DNA of 64,000 bases from Komagataella phaffii GS115 (GCF_000027005.1 NC_012965.1:1289001-1353000); one strand, 5' to 3'; shown: positions 40,393-50,625, counted from the first letter of the stretch. Notes: a model not told the origin generated them from the sequence alone. A program made the numbers and translations.

Positions 40393-42282
40393 TTATTTTC
40401 CTCTGTAATACCAAATGCTAGCTAGAATCACTCCGCTTATGACACTCGCTACAATAGCAATTGAATTGATAGAGTCGTTCTCCTGATCTTGCTCAATTCC
40501 TGGTGTAGAAAGTTTAGGATTGACAGCAGTTTCAACTAGTTGAATAAACAACTCGTTCAGAGATGAACCCCAAGAAAATGATATATGTAATGGGGGTTGG
40601 ATTAACAGTGATTTTGTGTAGGAATCAGGTTGATGCTTACATCTCTGTTGCTGCCTATCTAAGTCTGCCTTCAAAGCAACAAAGACTACCGGCAATTCAT
40701 CTAGCTTCGGGTATTTTTCACGTAAATCTACCAATTCTTGAAATGAGTCTGGATCAGCAGAATCGTAGGTATAGCATAAAATGTCACATTGATTCAGTCT
40801 TGTTTGATTTTCCAATACTGCTGGAGTCAATTCTCCTAATTCCTCCAAGATCAAGTAGCATTGTTTGCCACCTTTCACTTCAACGCTATTTACCACCATT
40901 CTTGGTTTGATTGTAGGGGAGTACGTTTCATGAAAGTTTCTCTCCAAAAAGGCTTCAAGGAGAGAGGTCTTTCCACTTTTGGGTGCCCCCAAAACAAAGC
41001 AATTGAAGACAGTTCGATCGTTGGTCGCACATCGATATGATTTTCCATCTTTTGTGCGTGTTTTCCTTGGTTTGGTGACTCTAAGTGCGGCAACAGAGCC
41101 TCTTGGTGACTCAAATCCCAAGTATCCCAAATAAGCCAATGTCACTTTGTAGTCTAAAAACGTTGTCATGCACCACTGAGCTAACCACCCTTGTAAAGTA
41201 ACATATCCTTGTTCATTGCACACCACGGTACGTGGGAAGTTTGAGTCCTTCCACAGTTCTGGGATGCCTGGGGTGGGCTTGAATAAATTGTCCAACTCCT
41301 GATCACTCAGGCCTCCATCGTTATCAGTATCCGACAACACAAATAAGTTGACCAAAAACTCATAACCAATGGGAGACAGCTCAACACTGGAATGCACGTT
41401 GACATCTAATCTGGGATATAAAACTTTATCACTAAGAGATAAAGAATCCGTATAGTGAAATGTCCTCAGAATACCCCATATTGTTTCGTGGCGACCTGTT
41501 TGTGCATAGTACTTGCACAAAGCTAGGAAACCTTCTTCAGTAAGACCATGGAAGGTGCCTACCGCACAAATTCCCTCAACGGTGGATTTTATTTTTTGCA
41601 ACTCATTAATATCTATAGTTTTATGAAAACATTTGGTCTGCAGTACTTCCAGTTCGTGATCGTTCAAAACTTCATCGTGGTCTTTGTCCGAAAGATAGAA
41701 TACTCTCTTGAGGGCCAATATGGCCTGTGATTTCAACTCTCCTTCTTTGTAATCGTACAAGGGAGAGATAGGATATGTCACAGCCCTTTGACATAAGTAG
41801 GATGCTTGAACAACATTGTAGTTTAGTTTAGCACTGCAACGGATGCAAGACTCCACCTCTTTAAATTCCTTGAGTATAGGAATCATCTCATCAATAATAG
41901 CTTGCTCCCTTTCTTCTGGGCCTGAGTTTTCTAGATCACATTTGTTATTGCATAGTACAACCGGCAGATTGACACCCAAAGAACGAAACATGTTGAGCCA
42001 ATAAAGTGAGATCCTTTCATAGCTATAATTATCCGAGTATACAAGCCAGATCACGTCAGCCTGTCGTATCTCTTTTTGTAAAGTGGCGATATCTGAACTG
42101 TCTGTATCAACTAGAATTGTTATATCTGGGGTATAAGGAGATGAGGAATAGTCTCTTGGTATGCTCACAGGAGGCAAAAGATGCTGAATGTTTTCAACAA
42201 ATTTCTCTTTGAGTAACGAAGTAATAAGACTACTCTTTCCTACTCCCTCATCACCACAGACAACCACCCTGATCTCATTCAT
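40393..42282 (-). CDS. GEM1: Gem1/Miro, mitochondrial outer-membrane GTPase
   Basis: The 629-residue protein has the Miro order. The N-terminal GTPase carries GDEGVGKSS and NKCD. EF-hand pairs include DKDHDEVLNDHE and DTDNDGGLSDQE. The second GTPase domain has GAPKSGKTS, and a C-terminal transmembrane anchor (IAIVASVISGVILASIWYY) ends in a short basic tail. It is an outer-membrane regulator of mitochondrial shape and inheritance and a part of ER-mitochondria contacts. Yeast Gem1 is 662 residues. Confidence 0.96.
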   Translation of the reverse strand: MNEIRVVVCGDEGVGKSSLITSLLKEKFVENIQHLLPPVSIPRDYSSSPYTPDITILVDTDSSDIATLQKEIRQADVIWLVYSDNYSYERISLYWLNMFRSLGVNLPVVLCNNKCDLENSGPEEREQAIIDEMIPILKEFKEVESCIRCSAKLNYNVVQASYLCQRAVTYPISPLYDYKEGELKSQAILALKRVFYLSDKDHDEVLNDHELEVLQTKCFHKTIDINELQKIKSTVEGICAVGTFHGLTEEGFLALCKYYAQTGRHETIWGILRTFHYTDSLSLSDKVLYPRLDVNVHSSVELSPIGYEFLVNLFVLSDTDNDGGLSDQELDNLFKPTPGIPELWKDSNFPRTVVCNEQGYVTLQGWLAQWCMTTFLDYKVTLAYLGYLGFESPRGSVAALRVTKPRKTRTKDGKSYRCATNDRTVFNCFVLGAPKSGKTSLLEAFLERNFHETYSPTIKPRMVVNSVEVKGGKQCYLILEELGELTPAVLENQTRLNQCDILCYTYDSADPDSFQELVDLREKYPKLDELPVVFVALKADLDRQQQRCKHQPDSYTKSLLIQPPLHISFSWGSSLNELFIQLVETAVNPKLSTPGIEQDQENDSINSIAIVASVISGVILASIWYYRGK

Positions 42283-42380
42283 TGGGGGAGAGTAAGGAGT
42301 TTAGACAATCACTTAATCCCGAAGTTTAAGCTAGATCGCACTGGTATCGAGCCGAACCAAAATATTCGAGAAACAATTTG

Positions 42381-42389
42381 GAAGGCAAA
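42381..42389 (+). promoter_or_regulatory. Candida-type Rpn4 box (GAAGGCAAA) before PRE10
   Basis: GAAGGCAAAC stands 71 bp upstream of the PRE10 ATG. It matches nine of ten bases of the GAAGGCAAAA element reported as enriched before proteasome genes in Candida albicans, the counterpart of PACE. RPN4 itself lies in this window. Confidence 0.55.
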
Positions 42390-42459
42390 CTGGTTGATAC
42401 TCTTTTCCATCAAGATCCTTAACTAAAACCAAGTCAATAGCGAGAAATAACGAATAATC

Positions 42460-43347
42460 ATGGTAAGTTCAATTATTTTAAAAGGACTATGACTAGTGCA
42501 ATCCTTGATTTGAAGGTATGGTTCATTGAGTCCCTTTAATATGACAATTTCCAATACTAACTACTCGCCACCTCAGTCGTCTATTGGTACTGGATATGAT
42601 CTTTCAAACGCCATTTTCTCCCCAGATGGTCGTAATTTCCAAGTGGAATACGCTTCTAAAGCAGTAGAAAATGCTGGTACCTCAATTGGTATTAAATGTA
42701 GAGACGGTGTGGTTCTTGCCGTTGAAAAAATCCAAACATCTAAATTATTGGTAGCTGGTAGAAACAAACGAATTCAATCCATAGACAGACATATCGGAGT
42801 GGCTTACTCTGGAATTATCCCAGATGGCCGCCATTTTGTTAACAGGGGACGAGACGAAGCCCAATCTTTCAAATCTTTGTATAAAGATCCCATCAAAGTT
42901 CCTAACTTGATAGACAGGGTTGGTCTCTACGTCCAAAACTACACATGCGCTAACTCCGTTCGTCCATTTGGAATCAATGCAATCGTTGGAGGCGTTGATG
43001 ATGATGGCGCTCACCTTTACATGATTGAGCCAAGTGGAGTTTATTGGGGCTATTGTGGTACCGCTATTGGCAAGGGAAGGCAGACGGCTAAAGCTGAGTT
43101 AGAGAAACTGGACCTGCCTAATATTTCAGTTAAAGATGGTGTTAAGGAAGCTGCTAGAATCATATATTTGGCTCATGAGGATAACAAAGATAAAGAATTC
43201 GAATTAGAGATTTCCTGGGTCAGCCAAAGTGAAACTGGTGGGCGACATGAATTCATTCCACAGGAACTGTTTGACGCAGCCGTGCAGTATGCTCAAGAAG
43301 AAGACGATGATGAAGAAGAAGAGGATGAAGATGTTGAAGTTCAATAG
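42460..43347 (+). CDS. PRE10: Pre10, 20S proteasome alpha-type subunit (alpha7/PSMA3), one intron
   Basis: Exon 1 is just the ATG (42460-42462). The 114-nt intron starts GTAAGT, has a perfect TACTAAC branch point (42555-42561) and ends CAG at 42576. Exon 2 (42577-43347) restores the family start MSSIGTGYDLS. The 257-residue product has the alpha-subunit signature SNAIFSPDGRNFQVEYA, GRHFVNRGR and HEDNKDKEFELEISW. The C-terminus is acidic, as in the yeast orthologue. An unspliced reading beginning inside the intron would add unrelated residues. It is an outer-ring subunit of the proteasome core. Confidence 0.93.
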
Positions 43348-43392
43348 TAAATACTGAGCCAAAATAAAATTTCTGGATAATTTATTATTCTA

Positions 43393-45033
43393 TTACTCCT
43401 TTCTCAAACTAGCTATGATTGTCTTGAGTTTGTCGTTTTCAGATTCGACTTCCTTTAGCCTTCTTCTAGCTTGTTCGTTTTCGTAACTACGAGCTTCTCT
43501 TTCATTTTTCCATTTCTTGGTCAACTCTTCAATTCGCATTCGTGCGAGTTCATCTACGGTGGAAGACTGATCTATGAAAGATTGAACATGCTGTTCCAGA
43601 GCGCTATTCTCTTCTTGTAATTCGTGAACTTGATTATCTATTGGATTAGCTTCCTTTAGTAGTAGCTGGCTATGCTGATCCACAATAGTTTTGATCGCTA
43701 CGTTGAAGTAGCGCAGAATGGAGCTTGTAATACCTGATATTTTTGCATGATTAGGTGATGTTGTTGTTAAACTTTGCAGACGCTTAATACGGGATACTGC
43801 TTCGTTTATGGATTCTCCATCTAAAATTTCACTGAAACTCGTAATAAACTTGGAAAATGCGTCTATGTTGAGTTTACAGGCTTGCAGATAGTGGGATCTC
43901 CAAACAATTTCATGCTTTTGGTTAAGAATAGCATTACTTCGTTCACTTGCCAGATGATTTAGTTTTTCATTAAGTTGGTTTTTTTCTGTGTTTAAGTGGG
44001 TCTCTCTAGTCGTTGCTTCCGCTAACAATGCTTGCAATGTGACTATTCTATCAGCCTCGGATTGACTGTTGTCATCGATCCGATCTTCTTGCTTGAATGA
44101 TTGTTTGTGAATATGGTTATTGTTTAATTCTTCATTCTTTTTCAAGTCTGATTCTTTATTTTTCAGCTTAATGGTTAGTTCATTTATTAGTTTGTCTTTT
44201 TCATCCTTGATGGCATTTAGTTTTGCCTGAACCAAAGGAAACAATTGATCTAGTTTTTCTTCTGTTGTCAAGCCTAAAAAGTTTGATTTATCTTTGTCCT
44301 CAAACAAACCTATTATCGAGTTGATCACCTTGTTTACACTCTTTTGAGCCTGAATGAGATTGTGTACTTCATCCTGTTGAGACTCAAAGCTATCAATTAT
44401 GGCGCGTAATTCGGTATCGAGCTCTACATTGGCCTTTTCCAATCTCTCTACTTGGTGACTCTTTTCCTCACAATGTTCACAATGTGGATTGAACAGCAGA
44501 AACTCATTCTCGAGTGTATTGATAAGATCTTGCTTTACCTCTTCACCATGTTCACAAGTCTCGATCACCTTTCTGGCAAATTCACTCAATAACCGAAGCT
44601 GTAACTGATAGTTTAGCTTTTCCCTCTTCAATTTGTCTACTTCATTGTCATTGGAAGACCGTTTTCCCCTCACAGACATGGTTGAAAACTTCTCTGTGAC
44701 ACTTTCTACCGGTGAATAAGGAACCTCATAATCTAGGAGATCTTGCCCCAAACCTCCGACATGAAAGGCCAGATTTCCTTCTTCTTCAAACTCTTCGTCA
44801 TCCGTCTCCGCATCCTCTGTGTCTTGATTGTTATTGTTTTGACTATCCAGGTTCGTGAATGAGACATCAGTTACTTGTCTTTTGAACATCTGAGACCGAC
44901 GCCTATTCTTGTTTCCATCATATAAAGAGCCAATTCTAGTGGGTGTACTTAATACGGAAATCGATTCCGCCATCTCCTTTTCACCAGATGGGGATTGCAG
45001 CTCCCCCATGATTACAGCGTGTTGTTTAATCAA
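43393..45033 (-). CDS. Long coiled-coil protein, unidentified
   Basis: This 546-residue acidic protein (start possibly at the second Met, 45009) has an N-terminal disordered region with SPSGEK, LSTPTR and an acidic run (TEDAETDDEEFEEEG). Heptad-rich coiled coil then extends to the C-terminus (LNTEKNQLNEKLNHL, EELTKKWKNEREARSY). A conserved-looking globular insert lies at about 375-450. The pattern fits spindle-pole, cytoskeletal or membrane-tether proteins. I cannot assign a family. It converges on PRE10. Confidence 0.7.
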   Translation of the reverse strand: MIKQHAVIMGELQSPSGEKEMAESISVLSTPTRIGSLYDGNKNRRRSQMFKRQVTDVSFTNLDSQNNNNQDTEDAETDDEEFEEEGNLAFHVGGLGQDLLDYEVPYSPVESVTEKFSTMSVRGKRSSNDNEVDKLKREKLNYQLQLRLLSEFARKVIETCEHGEEVKQDLINTLENEFLLFNPHCEHCEEKSHQVERLEKANVELDTELRAIIDSFESQQDEVHNLIQAQKSVNKVINSIIGLFEDKDKSNFLGLTTEEKLDQLFPLVQAKLNAIKDEKDKLINELTIKLKNKESDLKKNEELNNNHIHKQSFKQEDRIDDNSQSEADRIVTLQALLAEATTRETHLNTEKNQLNEKLNHLASERSNAILNQKHEIVWRSHYLQACKLNIDAFSKFITSFSEILDGESINEAVSRIKRLQSLTTTSPNHAKISGITSSILRYFNVAIKTIVDQHSQLLLKEANPIDNQVHELQEENSALEQHVQSFIDQSSTVDELARMRIEELTKKWKNEREARSYENEQARRRLKEVESENDKLKTIIASLRKE

Positions 45034-45352
45034 CTTATTGTGATAAAGCGCGGAGGTCTAATGTCGGGGAAGAGTGTGAACACCTAGAGATGCTACGTTA
45101 CAATTTTGAGTATGATAACTAGAACTGCTTGAATGAAACGAAATACTAGAGGACTTTCTTGCGTGCCCAGCTTCCTCTTACTCTATCAAGTTCGGAGCTT
45201 TTGTTCTGAATCCAATGCTTCACAACGAACCCTTCTACCGTCCTTCCGCGTTTCTGGAGGCAGGTGTTTCTTTGCAAAATTCCTCTTCCCACAACCGCGA
45301 GGTGGGACTTTTATGCTCAGAAAAATTTTATTCGATCTTTCATCGACCAACA

Positions 45353-47500
45353 ATGACAAACGAACCAGAAATCGATATCAGTAGCATCGACTTCTCCGAT
45401 TTGGAAAAGAAATACACCGTTGAGGATGATGGTTCTTACATGAACAAGTTCATTATTGTCGACGGGGCACCTATTGCCCCTGAATCGAAAGTCCCTATCT
45501 TAACCAAAGTGCTGAAGAAGTTATTCAGTGCTGTTGGTGAACTGCAAGATGATTCCATACACATGCCTTTGGAGGACGGAAAGACTAAAGGGTATCTCTT
45601 TATTGGATATAAGACAGCAGAGGGTGCCAATGAGGCTGTCAAGAAGTTGCACGGAAAAAAATTAGACCAACAGCACAGGTTGTTGGTCAATAAGTTTTCT
45701 GACATGGACGAGTACTTAACCGATTTCAACGATGAATTCAAAGAGCCTGCCACCTACAAACTCCCAAGCACCAAAGTCTTGGACTCTTGGTTATTAGATG
45801 AACAAGCAAGAGATCAATTTTCTTTGGAAATGGGCAACATTGCTGGTATTTATTGGTACAAGCATGGATTTCCTCCAACTCCTGTCGTTGAGCCAAGGGT
45901 CAACTGGACTGAACTTTTCACAAAGTTTTCTCCCAAAGGTTCTTACTTTTTATCTGTTCACAAGCTAGGTATCCATGCTTGGGGAGGAGAGGACTTCAAG
46001 TCTATTCACAAGTTCTACCACCCAGGCGTTAGGTTGATTGATTTCTCTCCCGATGAAAGATACTTGGTTACTTTGTCACCAGAGCCGATTACACTCCCTG
46101 CTAAAAACCACCCTGCACGCGCTTCCTTCCCTTTCAAACAGGAAGATGTTGGAAACAAGCTGGTTATCTGGGATTTCCAAACCGGTCTTCCTTGTAGAAC
46201 ATTTGCTTTGCCTCCTGACCTGGAAAAGGAGAAAAAAATGACCTGGCCTTTGGTTAAGTGGTCATATGATTCTAAATATTGTGCAAGAAAAGGTCCAGGT
46301 GCGATTGCTGTATATGAGGCTCCATCATTCCAATTGGTAAACAAGAAGCTTCTCAATGCTCCCGGTGTCGCTGAGTTTGAGTGGGCCCCTGCAGGTGTTA
46401 GAACAGAAACTCAAAAGAAGGGCGAAGAACCAGAACATCTCTTGGCGTACTGGTCGCCTGAGCAAATTAACTTGCCCGCTAAGGTTGCTGTCGTTCAAGT
46501 GCCTACTAATTCAATCGTGCGAACTGTTAACTTAACTAACGTGACAGACTGTAAACTATACTGGCATGATAACGGTTCTTACTTGTGCTGTAAGGTCGAC
46601 CGTCATACTAGATCCAAGAAAACCATTTTCTCGTACCTGGAGTTCTTCAAGGTTACCAAGAAAGACATTCCTGTCATCAAATTAGAATTGAAGGAAGCTG
46701 TAACAACTTTTGCTTGGGAGCCCACCAGTGAAAGGTTTGGTATCATCACAACTGATGACGTTCAAGGTACCACTCCTAACAAGATGAATGTTAGTTTCTA
46801 TGCTCCTGAAATTTCCAAGGGTAAAGTCAACACGGAGACTGTATGGAGGCCTTTCCGAACTATTGGGGGGAAGAATAGTAATGCTATTGTGTTCTCTCCT
46901 AAGGGTCGTTTTGTTGTTGCTGCAACTTTGAATGCAGGCTCTGGAGACCTTGACTTTTATGATCTCGACTTTGAAGGAGAGCGCAATGAGAATGACACCA
47001 AGTTCAAGGTGAAGGCTTCTTTCAAACAACTAGCTCATCACGGATATCACGGAATCACCCATCTTCAATGGGAGGATTCTGGCCGTTTCGTTGCCGGATG
47101 GTCTTCCGTATGGAAACATACAAGTGACAACGGTTTTAAAATCTACAACTTTGCTGGTATCCTTCAGATCGAGGACCAAGTTGAGGCATTCAAGAAATTC
47201 TCATGGAGAGCAAGGCCTAAATCTATTTTGACAGAGGAGGACAAGAAGAAAGTGGAAGAGAACTTGGAACAATATAGCGCACAATTTGAGGAGCTGGATT
47301 CTATGGAAGCCGATGCTAATTTGAGAGAGATCATTATGAGAAGAAAGAAGCTGCTCAAAGAATGGAAAGAGTACAGAGATTTCGTAGAAGCTCATCTAAA
47401 GGAGCTGGGACTGTACGAAGAGGAGAAGAAGGAAGATGTTGAGGTGATCGAGGAAGTAAGGGAGGAGATTCTGGAAGAGAAAGAAGAAATTGTGGATTAG
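45353..47500 (+). CDS. PRT1: eIF3b (Prt1), translation initiation factor 3 subunit
   Basis: ATG 45353 gives 715 residues. The N-terminal RRM (FIIVDGAPIAPESK, GYLFIGYKTAEGANEAVKKL) is followed by the eIF3b beta-propeller (for example GGEDFKSIHKFYHPGVRLIDFSPDERYLVT, AVYEAPSFQLVNKK). The C-terminal charged helix (RRKKLLKEWKEYRDFVEAHL) binds eIF3g and eIF3i. The frame is open upstream to 45215, but the family start is MTNEPEID. It scaffolds eIF3 on the 40S subunit. Confidence 0.96.
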   Translation: MTNEPEIDISSIDFSDLEKKYTVEDDGSYMNKFIIVDGAPIAPESKVPILTKVLKKLFSAVGELQDDSIHMPLEDGKTKGYLFIGYKTAEGANEAVKKLHGKKLDQQHRLLVNKFSDMDEYLTDFNDEFKEPATYKLPSTKVLDSWLLDEQARDQFSLEMGNIAGIYWYKHGFPPTPVVEPRVNWTELFTKFSPKGSYFLSVHKLGIHAWGGEDFKSIHKFYHPGVRLIDFSPDERYLVTLSPEPITLPAKNHPARASFPFKQEDVGNKLVIWDFQTGLPCRTFALPPDLEKEKKMTWPLVKWSYDSKYCARKGPGAIAVYEAPSFQLVNKKLLNAPGVAEFEWAPAGVRTETQKKGEEPEHLLAYWSPEQINLPAKVAVVQVPTNSIVRTVNLTNVTDCKLYWHDNGSYLCCKVDRHTRSKKTIFSYLEFFKVTKKDIPVIKLELKEAVTTFAWEPTSERFGIITTDDVQGTTPNKMNVSFYAPEISKGKVNTETVWRPFRTIGGKNSNAIVFSPKGRFVVAATLNAGSGDLDFYDLDFEGERNENDTKFKVKASFKQLAHHGYHGITHLQWEDSGRFVAGWSSVWKHTSDNGFKIYNFAGILQIEDQVEAFKKFSWRARPKSILTEEDKKKVEENLEQYSAQFEELDSMEADANLREIIMRRKKLLKEWKEYRDFVEAHLKELGLYEEEKKEDVEVIEEVREEILEEKEEIVD

Positions 47501-47593
47501 ATAAATAAATAAAGTTAAGACTAATGCCCTATTATATGTACAAGTAGAGACTTATTGTGCCAGAAATGCTTTGGGGAAAGCATATTCAAATGT

Positions 47594-47953
47594 CTAGGAG
47601 GAAGCTTTTGTTTTTAGTTGCAAGCCATGCCATTGAGATATCTCATCCTTCAGCAATTCATTTACCAGACGATGTTGTTTCACCATCGGTATCCCCTTAA
47701 ACTTTGCGCTTTCAACTTGAATGGCAAACATAGATCCGCATCCACCACTTACGTCTCTCACCGATAGGATTGTAGGGTTAAACTCTTTTTGAAGCATGTC
47801 AGCAATTTTCTGCTCATATTCATCAAGTGCCACTTTGGTAGATTGCAACCGAATATTCCACAAGCCTTTCACTAGAGGCGCAGATATTGCTGATGTCGTA
47901 CAAAAGGAAGTCTTGGACCTGAGCAGCCCCCTGGTGGATAACACGCTAAACAT
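47594..47953 (-). CDS. BOL3: Bol3, mitochondrial BolA-like protein
   Basis: The 119-residue protein has a mitochondrial presequence (about 1-37, SVLSTRGLLRSKTSF... RLQST), then a BolA domain with LSVRDVSGGCGSMFAIQVES, GIPMVKQHRLVNELLK and the C-terminal HGLQLKT. The Cys in GGCGSMF and the His of the KQHRLV helix are typical ligands used with monothiol glutaredoxin Grx5. Yeast Bol3 (Aim1) is 118 residues and helps pass 4Fe-4S clusters to mitochondrial enzymes. Confidence 0.9.
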   Translation of the reverse strand: MFSVLSTRGLLRSKTSFCTTSAISAPLVKGLWNIRLQSTKVALDEYEQKIADMLQKEFNPTILSVRDVSGGCGSMFAIQVESAKFKGIPMVKQHRLVNELLKDEISQWHGLQLKTKASS

Positions 47954-48055
47954 TACTAAGAAAGAAATCTGTCATGGAATTGAAATCTAAGACTAAATGA
48001 ACTTCGCGAGATTCATCTATAAATGAAAGAAAATAATGCTTATATAATCGGTACC

Positions 48056-49663
48056 TTATATGTTTCTAGTCATTTGTTTTATCCTGTCTAACTCGGCTTG
48101 CAACGACTGCAAATCTCCAAGAATATCCGCAGAGCTGTTATTTGAGAGAACCTGTCTCATGTCAGTAGTATTTTCCTCTTGAGATTTGGTGCGATAAGCC
48201 AAATTGTCATCACTTGCAGAAACGAAATTTTGAGGTGCCAAAACATGTGAGTGTGAGCGTAGAGTAGGTGGCTGTTGTATTTGTATCTCAGCGTTGGAAC
48301 GCGACCTTCGACTTGGTGGTGGAAGAGGTGGAACTGTAGGAGCTTGTGAACTTGGTTGTGGGGATGCACCATGTGCCTCTCGTTGAGTTCTATCTTCAAA
48401 ATTAATGTCCAGCGATTTAGATCTTTGACGTGAAACTGGAGGTGGAGGTGGAGGTGAACGTATAGATTGACGAACTTGCTTAGGAGCGCTTCCCGTTAAA
48501 TGTGGTTGCAAGAAATTTCCCTGTGTGGGAGACAAAGTATCTATATTAGGAAAGTAGAGTGGTCTATCGTCTCCAGATTCAGAGGAAACCTTAACTTCAG
48601 GGAGAGTGGTATGTGCACCATCTAGTAACACGCTATCTATTTTAACATTCTGGAAGTGGTTGATAGAGTCTCCCATTTCTTTTAATTCTTCCTCTTCGTC
48701 TTCCTCTTCATCCTCGTCATGGGTATGCTGAAAATGCGATACGTTTTGTGGTGGAACTCTACCCAGTAATTGTTCCATTGGTAGCGTGAAATCTATGTTG
48801 GAATTATCACCCTCATTAAGATGTCCATTATCTTGAATTATTAGCTGGTCAGAAAATTTTACTGATTTGGCATTTTTTTTCCTTCTTTTCGTTTCTTCTC
48901 TTGGTTTCTCTCCAGTCAATAAAAACTGTGTAAAGCTGTCAAGGTCCAACTTTCTATTAGAATTTTTATCTGGTAGTGATTCCTGACCATCCATTTCTTC
49001 GTCAATCTCTGATTCTTCATCTTCTATCTGCTGTCTCTTGCGAGAAGCAAGGATTGACACCGGCTTGGGGATTGGCGCAATTACTTTGATCATTGATCTT
49101 AAGGGATATTTGCCTAATATAACATGAGAAATAAGTCTCAAGAGCGCAAAAAATTGTCCTATATTCAAACCGTTGAGGCAAGAGTTAAATAACTTGCGGA
49201 TCTTATCTTTATGTTCTATTCGAAAATTGTTCATGAATTTGAACACATCATCAATGGATACAGTTTTCGTGCCTCTACTGGTGACAATGTCATTATACCA
49301 CCGTAAGTAGGTCTTAACTTCTTCTTCCGATAGCTGGTTTGCTGTCAACGACAGGGGGACGGAAACGTCATTCTCTATATCAGGGGAATCTCTGGAACTT
49401 GTGACCCCCTGGGTGGTACTATCCTTAGAAGCTGAAGAAATTGAGTTCAACGATTCTTTGCTAGCAGATTGTTCCGATTTAATGCTACTATTGATCCGGT
49501 CAAACAACGCATCAAACTGTTGATGCCGAGGATTGGAATTCGGTTTTGGTTCATGTGAAGGGGTTGGATTGGATGCGCCGAAGGAAACATTAGGAGGAGG
49601 AGGGGTAGTTCCTTCACGTGATGGAGGAATTCCAGGCACGTTCAAAAAATCAAACCCTGGCAT
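48056..49663 (-). CDS. Proline/serine-rich protein with EH-like helical domain, unidentified
   Basis: This is a 535-residue, mostly disordered protein with Pro-rich tracts (TPPPPNVSF, SPPPPPPVSR, VPPLPPPSRR) that look like SH3 or profilin ligands. It has one ordered region (about 108-200) beginning LSEEEVKTYLRWYNDIV and carrying SIDDVFKFMNNFRI and IGQFFALLRLISHVI. This resembles an EH/EF-hand-like helical pair. A short coiled coil (LQSLQAELDRIKQM) ends the protein. The features suggest an endocytic or cortical-actin adaptor, which is inference. It is divergent from the NSRP1-like gene. Confidence 0.7.
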   Translation of the reverse strand: MPGFDFLNVPGIPPSREGTTPPPPNVSFGASNPTPSHEPKPNSNPRHQQFDALFDRINSSIKSEQSASKESLNSISSASKDSTTQGVTSSRDSPDIENDVSVPLSLTANQLSEEEVKTYLRWYNDIVTSRGTKTVSIDDVFKFMNNFRIEHKDKIRKLFNSCLNGLNIGQFFALLRLISHVILGKYPLRSMIKVIAPIPKPVSILASRKRQQIEDEESEIDEEMDGQESLPDKNSNRKLDLDSFTQFLLTGEKPREETKRRKKNAKSVKFSDQLIIQDNGHLNEGDNSNIDFTLPMEQLLGRVPPQNVSHFQHTHDEDEEEDEEEELKEMGDSINHFQNVKIDSVLLDGAHTTLPEVKVSSESGDDRPLYFPNIDTLSPTQGNFLQPHLTGSAPKQVRQSIRSPPPPPPVSRQRSKSLDINFEDRTQREAHGASPQPSSQAPTVPPLPPPSRRSRSNAEIQIQQPPTLRSHSHVLAPQNFVSASDDNLAYRTKSQEENTTDMRQVLSNNSSADILGDLQSLQAELDRIKQMTRNI

Positions 49664-49872
49664 GTACTTGACGAACCGTGAATTTTGGTTTTTGAGAGCA
49701 GTACCTTTTTTGTTATCGGAAAGGAATAATTCTATGAGATATTCGGATGTGGCCTCAGCGATGGTTTTGGGAGAATCTTCTGGTATTGTCTTGCTAGTAA
49801 ATACTCCCGTCGCGAATTATTCCACTATCTAAGACTTATCAGAAGCTCCCTTGATTTTTTGACCCCTTCGTA

Positions 49873-50625
49873 ATGAAGCTCAAAAAGGTTAAAAAGACCA
49901 GTGTCCTTGCTTTGCAGAATGACAGTGACGAAGATAAAGATGAAGAGAAGCTTATGAGAGAGCATTTGAAAAAGGAAAATGAGCGCAATGCTCTGAAGGT
50001 GGATAGATTAGAGAAGAAGTTAAACTATGATATTGATCTACCGGATGTCAGTAGGCAATCCAATGCAAACAAATCAAACAATGAAAGTAAATATATTTCC
50101 AATCTCTTGGAAGCTAAGAAACAAAGAGAAAATGATCAATTATTACTACAGAGTTTCAAATTGAAAAAAGAGACAGAGAGTACAGTTGGAGAAAGGATAG
50201 AAACATCAAGTTTCAAGATCTACAAAAACGAAATAAAACGATTAGAGGATAAAGCATCAAAATCACAAGAGAACACAGAAACAGATCCAGGCTCCGAAGG
50301 ATTATTAACCTTCTATAGAACTCAACTGGATTACAGGGAGAACGAAAGATCAACAGAATATGTACCGTTACAGGAATCTCCTCATCCGAATCCCCAAGAT
50401 AAGCCTCTGCAAGTGCCCACCGACCACATCTCTCAGCCAAATACATCTTTCGAATCTACCTTAACTGGTGGCCTCAACATCAGGCAAGAGATTACTAAGG
50501 CAGAGCTTGATCTACTCCATCAAAAACAATCCAAACTTCTATCACTCTTACCACCAGCATATGACCAACATTTTCTAGACGAAGCTAGGCAGAGATATTT
50601 TCGAAGACAGAAAGCTTCGCAATAA
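49873..50625 (+). CDS. NSRP1-like (DUF2040) nuclear coiled-coil protein
   Basis: This is a 250-residue, highly charged helical protein. The central stretch ESKYISNLLEAKKQRENDQ, then KLKKETESTVGERIETSSFKIY, resembles the N-terminal domain of NSRP1/CCDC55 (DUF2040), in which a YISxLL helix is followed by a Glu/Lys helix and a serine/aromatic stretch. NSRP1 is a splicing-speckle protein in animals. It seems absent from S. cerevisiae, so function here is inferred from the domain. The C-terminus has LLHQKQSKLLSLLP and ends in basic residues. Confidence 0.55.
   Translation: MKLKKVKKTSVLALQNDSDEDKDEEKLMREHLKKENERNALKVDRLEKKLNYDIDLPDVSRQSNANKSNNESKYISNLLEAKKQRENDQLLLQSFKLKKETESTVGERIETSSFKIYKNEIKRLEDKASKSQENTETDPGSEGLLTFYRTQLDYRENERSTEYVPLQESPHPNPQDKPLQVPTDHISQPNTSFESTLTGGLNIRQEITKAELDLLHQKQSKLLSLLPPAYDQHFLDEARQRYFRRQKASQ

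Noticed and set aside
42526..42576. In-frame upstream codons before PRE10 exon 2 as the true N-terminus
   Set aside because: The stretch contains a perfect TACTAAC and ends CAG, and splicing it out restores the conserved family start.
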